NCBI GenBank assembly: GCA_035546295.1
Contig: DATKBT010000025.1
Location: forward strand, 1 to 64,000
DNA: 64,000 nt
Direction: 5' to 3'
From: DATKBT01 sp035546295
Lineage (GTDB): Bacteria; Acidobacteriota; Thermoanaerobaculia; Multivoradales; Multivoraceae
Every line of letters begins with the position of its first letter. Position 1 is the stretch's first letter. A program made the translations under genes and the position numbers. Under the pieces are notes generated by a model. That model was not told the DNA's origin, did no database searches, and saw nothing but the letters and a program-made list of their open reading frames with translations. Positions 61,694 to 64,000 of this stretch are shown one piece after another.

Positions 61694-62467
61694 GTGTCGA
61701 AGCGACGGCTGCGCGCCGGATTCGTCGGCCGGTTCTCCTATGCAGACGGGCTCGAGCTCCAGGAGCGGGCGCGAACGCGCCTGCTCGAGAGCCGAGCTGC
61801 GCCTGGCGCCGCGAGCCGCGAGGAGACGCTCCTGCTGCTCGAGCATCCGCACGTCTACACCCTGGGCCGGAACGCCCGCGCCGTCGACGTCAAGGCGACC
61901 GCCGACTGGCTGGCGAGGCACGGCGTCGAGGTGCACGAGACCGACCGCGGCGGCCAGGTCACCTACCACGGGCCGGGGCAGCTGGTCGGCTACCCGATCG
62001 TCGACCTCGACCCCGACCGCCGCGACCTCCGGCGCTATGTGCGCGACCTGCAGCAGGTGCTGATCGCGGGCCTCGCCGAGCTCGGGATCGAGGCGTTCTC
62101 CGGCGAGGACGCCGCCGCGATCGGGATCTGGGTCGAGGGCGCGGGCGGGCGGGAGAAGATCGCCTCGATCGGCGTTCACGTCAAGCGGTGGATCACCACC
62201 CACGGCTTCGCGCTCAACGTGACGAGCGACCTCTCGATGTTCGGCGGAATCGTCGCCTGCGGGCTCCCCGGCGTCACCATGACCTCGATCGCGCAACAGC
62301 TCGGCTCGGCGCCCGGATTGACGGAGGTGGCCTCGATCGTAGCCGCCCGGTTCGCGCGAGTGTTCGATCGGGAGCTGCTGCCGCTGGATCGCGCCGACGC
62401 GACGAGCTGGCTGCGCCCGCCGGCCTCTGCGGCCTCTTCCTCGGCGGCGGGACCGCCGGTCCGGTGA
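61694..62467 (+). CDS. lipB: Octanoyl-[acyl-carrier-protein]:protein N-octanoyltransferase
   Basis: 257 residues from GTG 61694. LipB signatures: LLLLEHPHVYTLGRNA, ETDRGGQVTYHGPGQLVGYPIVDL, the acyl-lysine region KIASIGVHVKRWITTHGFALNV and the nucleophile in FGGIVACGLPGVTMTSI. It moves octanoate from ACP to the lipoyl lysine of E2 proteins such as the one just upstream; LipA (not in the window) then inserts sulfur. A short Ala/Ser-rich tail is additional. The stop overlaps the next gene as GTGA. Confidence 0.96.
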   Translation: MSKRRLRAGFVGRFSYADGLELQERARTRLLESRAAPGAASREETLLLLEHPHVYTLGRNARAVDVKATADWLARHGVEVHETDRGGQVTYHGPGQLVGYPIVDLDPDRRDLRRYVRDLQQVLIAGLAELGIEAFSGEDAAAIGIWVEGAGGREKIASIGVHVKRWITTHGFALNVTSDLSMFGGIVACGLPGVTMTSIAQQLGSAPGLTEVASIVAARFARVFDRELLPLDRADATSWLRPPASAASSSAAGPPVR

Positions 62468-63420
62468 GAGGCGAGCTCAGCGTCGGGCTCTCGGCCGTCA
62501 TCGTGGCGGTCACCGAGGAGGTGCCGCGGATCCTCACCGTCGAACGCAGCGAGTGGGGACGCGCACGCCATCCGGCGCTGCCCTTCGGCCCGCTCGATCC
62601 GCTCGGCGACCGCACCCTGGAGCTCGGCCTGCGCGGCTGGGTGCGCGAGCAGACCGGTCTCGAGCTGGGCTACGTCGAGCAGCTCTACACCTTCGGCGAT
62701 CGCGATCGCGCCGACCGGCCGGTCGCCAACGGGGCCAGCACCCCCCGCATCCTGTCGGTCGCCTACCTCGCGCTGGTGCGCGAGAGCGAAGGCGGGACCG
62801 ACGGCGACGCAGCCTGGCGCGATGCCTATCGCTTCCTGCCCTGGGAGGACTGGCGAGCGGGGAGGCCGAGGTCGCTTCAGTCGAGCATCGAGCCGGCGCT
62901 TCGGGCCTGGGCGAGCCAGGCGGAGGCGCCGGGTGCCCGCGCCGCACGAACCGAGCGCCTGGAGATCGCCTTCGGCTTGGGGCGCAGCCGCTGGGATGCC
63001 GAGCGGGTGCTCGATCGCTACCAGCTGCTGTACGAGGCAAAGCTGGTGGCGGAGGCGGTGCCGGACGGCGGGTTCGCCGACGGCGGCTTCGGCTCGGCGG
63101 CGATGGCGGTCGATCACCGCCGGATCCTGGCGACCGCGCTCGGACGGCTTCGGGGCAAGCTCAAGTACCGGCCCGTGGTCTTCGAGCTGATGCCGGCCGA
63201 GTTCACCCTCTTCCAGCTCCAGCACGTGGTCGAGGCGCTGTCTGGAATGCGCCTGCACAAGCAGAACTTCCGGCGCCTGGTCGAGCGCGGCGGTCTGGTC
63301 GAGGGAACCGGCAGGATCCACTCGCAGACGGGTGGCCGGCCGGCGGAGCTGTTCCGCTTCCGTCGTGAGGTCCTGCGCGAGCGCCCGGCTCCCGGGGTCG
63401 GCCTGCCCGCGGTCGGTTAG
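62464..63420 (+). CDS. NrtR-like NUDIX-winged-helix regulator of NAD synthesis
   Basis: 318 residues from GTG 62464, overlapping lipB. The N-terminal NUDIX-like domain (GLSAVIVAVTEEVPRILTVERSE to LGYVEQLYTFGDRDRA) has a degenerate box: LGLRGWVREQTGLEL instead of REUXEEXGU. The C-terminal winged helix is the NrtR type (KLKYRPVVFELMPAEFTLFQLQHVVEALSGMRLHKQNFRRLVERGGLVEGTG, then GGRPAELFRF). NrtR proteins repress NAD genes and sense ADP-ribose or related ligands. nadA follows 200 nt downstream with two palindromes in its promoter. Confidence 0.88.
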   Translation: MRGELSVGLSAVIVAVTEEVPRILTVERSEWGRARHPALPFGPLDPLGDRTLELGLRGWVREQTGLELGYVEQLYTFGDRDRADRPVANGASTPRILSVAYLALVRESEGGTDGDAAWRDAYRFLPWEDWRAGRPRSLQSSIEPALRAWASQAEAPGARAARTERLEIAFGLGRSRWDAERVLDRYQLLYEAKLVAEAVPDGGFADGGFGSAAMAVDHRRILATALGRLRGKLKYRPVVFELMPAEFTLFQLQHVVEALSGMRLHKQNFRRLVERGGLVEGTGRIHSQTGGRPAELFRFRREVLRERPAPGVGLPAVG

Positions 63421-63509
63421 CGCCTCTTCGCGATCGATCGGGCCGAGCGGAGCCGGCACGCTCCGAAGGCTCTCGGGACCCCCCTTCGTGGCCGGTAGCG
63501 CTTTGACGG

Positions 63510-63539
63510 TTGACAACCCCTTATGCTCATCGATAGCAT
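63510..63539 (+). promoter_or_regulatory. nadA promoter
   Basis: TTGACA (63510-63515), 18-nt spacer and TAGCAT (63534-63539). The palindrome at 63521-63541 covers the spacer and -10, so a bound repressor would block RNA polymerase. Confidence 0.55.
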
Positions 63540-63541
63540 AA
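63521..63541. promoter_or_regulatory. Candidate NrtR operator 1
   Basis: Perfect inverted repeat TTATGCT-N7-AGCATAA between the -35 and -10 of nadA. It is AT-rich against a GC-rich background. Confidence 0.65.
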
Positions 63542-63581
63542 CCAGCGACGGTCGAATATGGCCGTTCTTCTTGGACCCTGC

Positions 63582-63602
63582 TTATGCTCAAATCGAGCAT
63601 TA
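63582..63602. promoter_or_regulatory. Candidate NrtR operator 2
   Basis: TTATGCT-N7-AGCATTA, the same 21-bp architecture with one arm mismatch, 61 bp (about six helical turns) downstream of operator 1 and 16 bp before the nadA ATG. Two same-face sites allow cooperative binding or looping. Confidence 0.65.
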
Positions 63603-63618
63603 CGAGAGGACGAACGTC

Positions 63619-64000
63619 ATGGAGATCGAGACCGCCAACGACAGCGCGCGCGCGCCGAGATCTTTCGTGCCGGAGCTGACTCCCGCCGTCGCGGCGGCGA
63701 CGCGAGACGTGTGGGAGCGCCTCCGCGGCGTCGTCCCTGAGCTGGAGTGGCCGGTCCACGCTCCCTACGTCCATGCCATCCGCGAGTGGAAGGAGCGCCG
63801 CAACGCCGTGATCCTGGCCCACAACTACATGACGCCCGAGATCTTCCACGGCGTGGCGGACCTGACCGGCGATTCGCTGGCGTTGGCCCGCCAGGCCGCT
63901 CAGACGGACGCCGACGTCATCGTGTTGTGCGGCGTTCACTTCATGGCCGAGACCGCCAAGCTGCTCAACCCGGAGCGCACCGTCCTGATCCCCGACCGTC
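63619..64000 (+). CDS. nadA: Quinolinate synthase, N-terminal part (cut by window edge)
   Basis: 127 codons are visible from ATG 63619. After a ~55-residue lead, the NadA core begins: RRNAVILAHNYMTPEIFHGVADLTGDSLALARQAAQTDADVIVLCGVHFMAETAKLLNPERTVLIPD, with the first cluster Cys in VLCGVHFMAETAK. NadA condenses iminoaspartate with dihydroxyacetone phosphate using a 4Fe-4S cluster. GAGAGGACG precedes the start. The adjacent NrtR-like gene and palindromes point to control by NAD status. Confidence 0.95.
   Translation, partial: MEIETANDSARAPRSFVPELTPAVAAATRDVWERLRGVVPELEWPVHAPYVHAIREWKERRNAVILAHNYMTPEIFHGVADLTGDSLALARQAAQTDADVIVLCGVHFMAETAKLLNPERTVLIPDR

Overview
The window is a 64 kb chromosomal segment of a GC-rich, Gram-negative-type (diderm) bacterium. 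An outer membrane is implied by an RND efflux system, an apolipoprotein N-acyltransferase, a SPOR-domain protein and a periplasmic amidase. I see no phage, insertion sequence, CRISPR array or rRNA. A compact S10-spc-alpha cluster carrying adk and map, a short-LID adenylate kinase, a GreA with a very long N-terminal extension, a PilT ATPase and acidobacterial-looking 2-oxoacid dehydrogenase genes make an Acidobacteriota-like lineage my best guess. That is inference from gene content only.

Layout. 1-15,827 (+): 3' end of tuf, then rpsJ to rplQ, including secY, adk, map, infA, rpmJ and rpoA. rpsN and rpsD are missing from their usual places. 16,095-23,418 (-): an efflux operon (membrane-fusion lipoprotein, RND pump) followed by an NtrB-like sensor kinase and a sigma54-dependent response regulator. 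23,884-28,807 (-): a divergent EF-G paralogue and a pair of M16 peptidases, one active and one lacking the zinc motif. 29,036-36,958 (+): lexA, pilT with a coiled-coil tail, gatC-gatA, an N-acetylmuramoyl-L-alanine amidase, and an ECF sigma factor with its zinc-finger anti-sigma factor. 36,965-39,049 (-): the long GreA. 39,094-43,430 (+): two related helical-repeat proteins flanking rodZ, a J-domain/TPR protein and a PPM phosphatase.

43,706-43,782 is tRNA-Pro(CGG). 43,960-56,892 (+): a small ORF coupled to a POT peptide transporter, a periplasmic DUF6503/LolA-like protein, an NfeD protease with its slipin partner, a SPOR protein, lnt, prfB with the classical +1 frameshift, a glycosyltransferase, a degenerate NUDIX protein and a class I aldolase. 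57,085-58,287 (-): a patatin lipase. 58,466-64,000 (+): lpd, a 2-oxoacid dehydrogenase E2, lipB, an NrtR-like NUDIX-HTH regulator and the start of nadA. This last block joins lipoylation, dehydrogenase assembly and NAD synthesis, and a pair of palindromes before nadA look like operators.

The most unusual signals lie between genes. (1) A dispersed palindrome (arm CTAGCCTC-GAATGTGCT) occurs three times, each time placed so that its CTAG supplies the TAG stop codon of the upstream gene; two copies are part of a ~110-bp composite of three hairpins. (2) A 73-bp tandem repeat starts exactly at the lexA stop codon. (3) Many intergenic gaps, especially in the ribosomal cluster, hold short direct duplications of 10-20 bp, one of which creates two tandem 5-codon minicistrons leading into rpsH. 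(4) Several genes have a TAGACT-like -10 hexamer ending 7-11 nt before a start codon that lacks a Shine-Dalgarno sequence, which suggests leaderless mRNAs.
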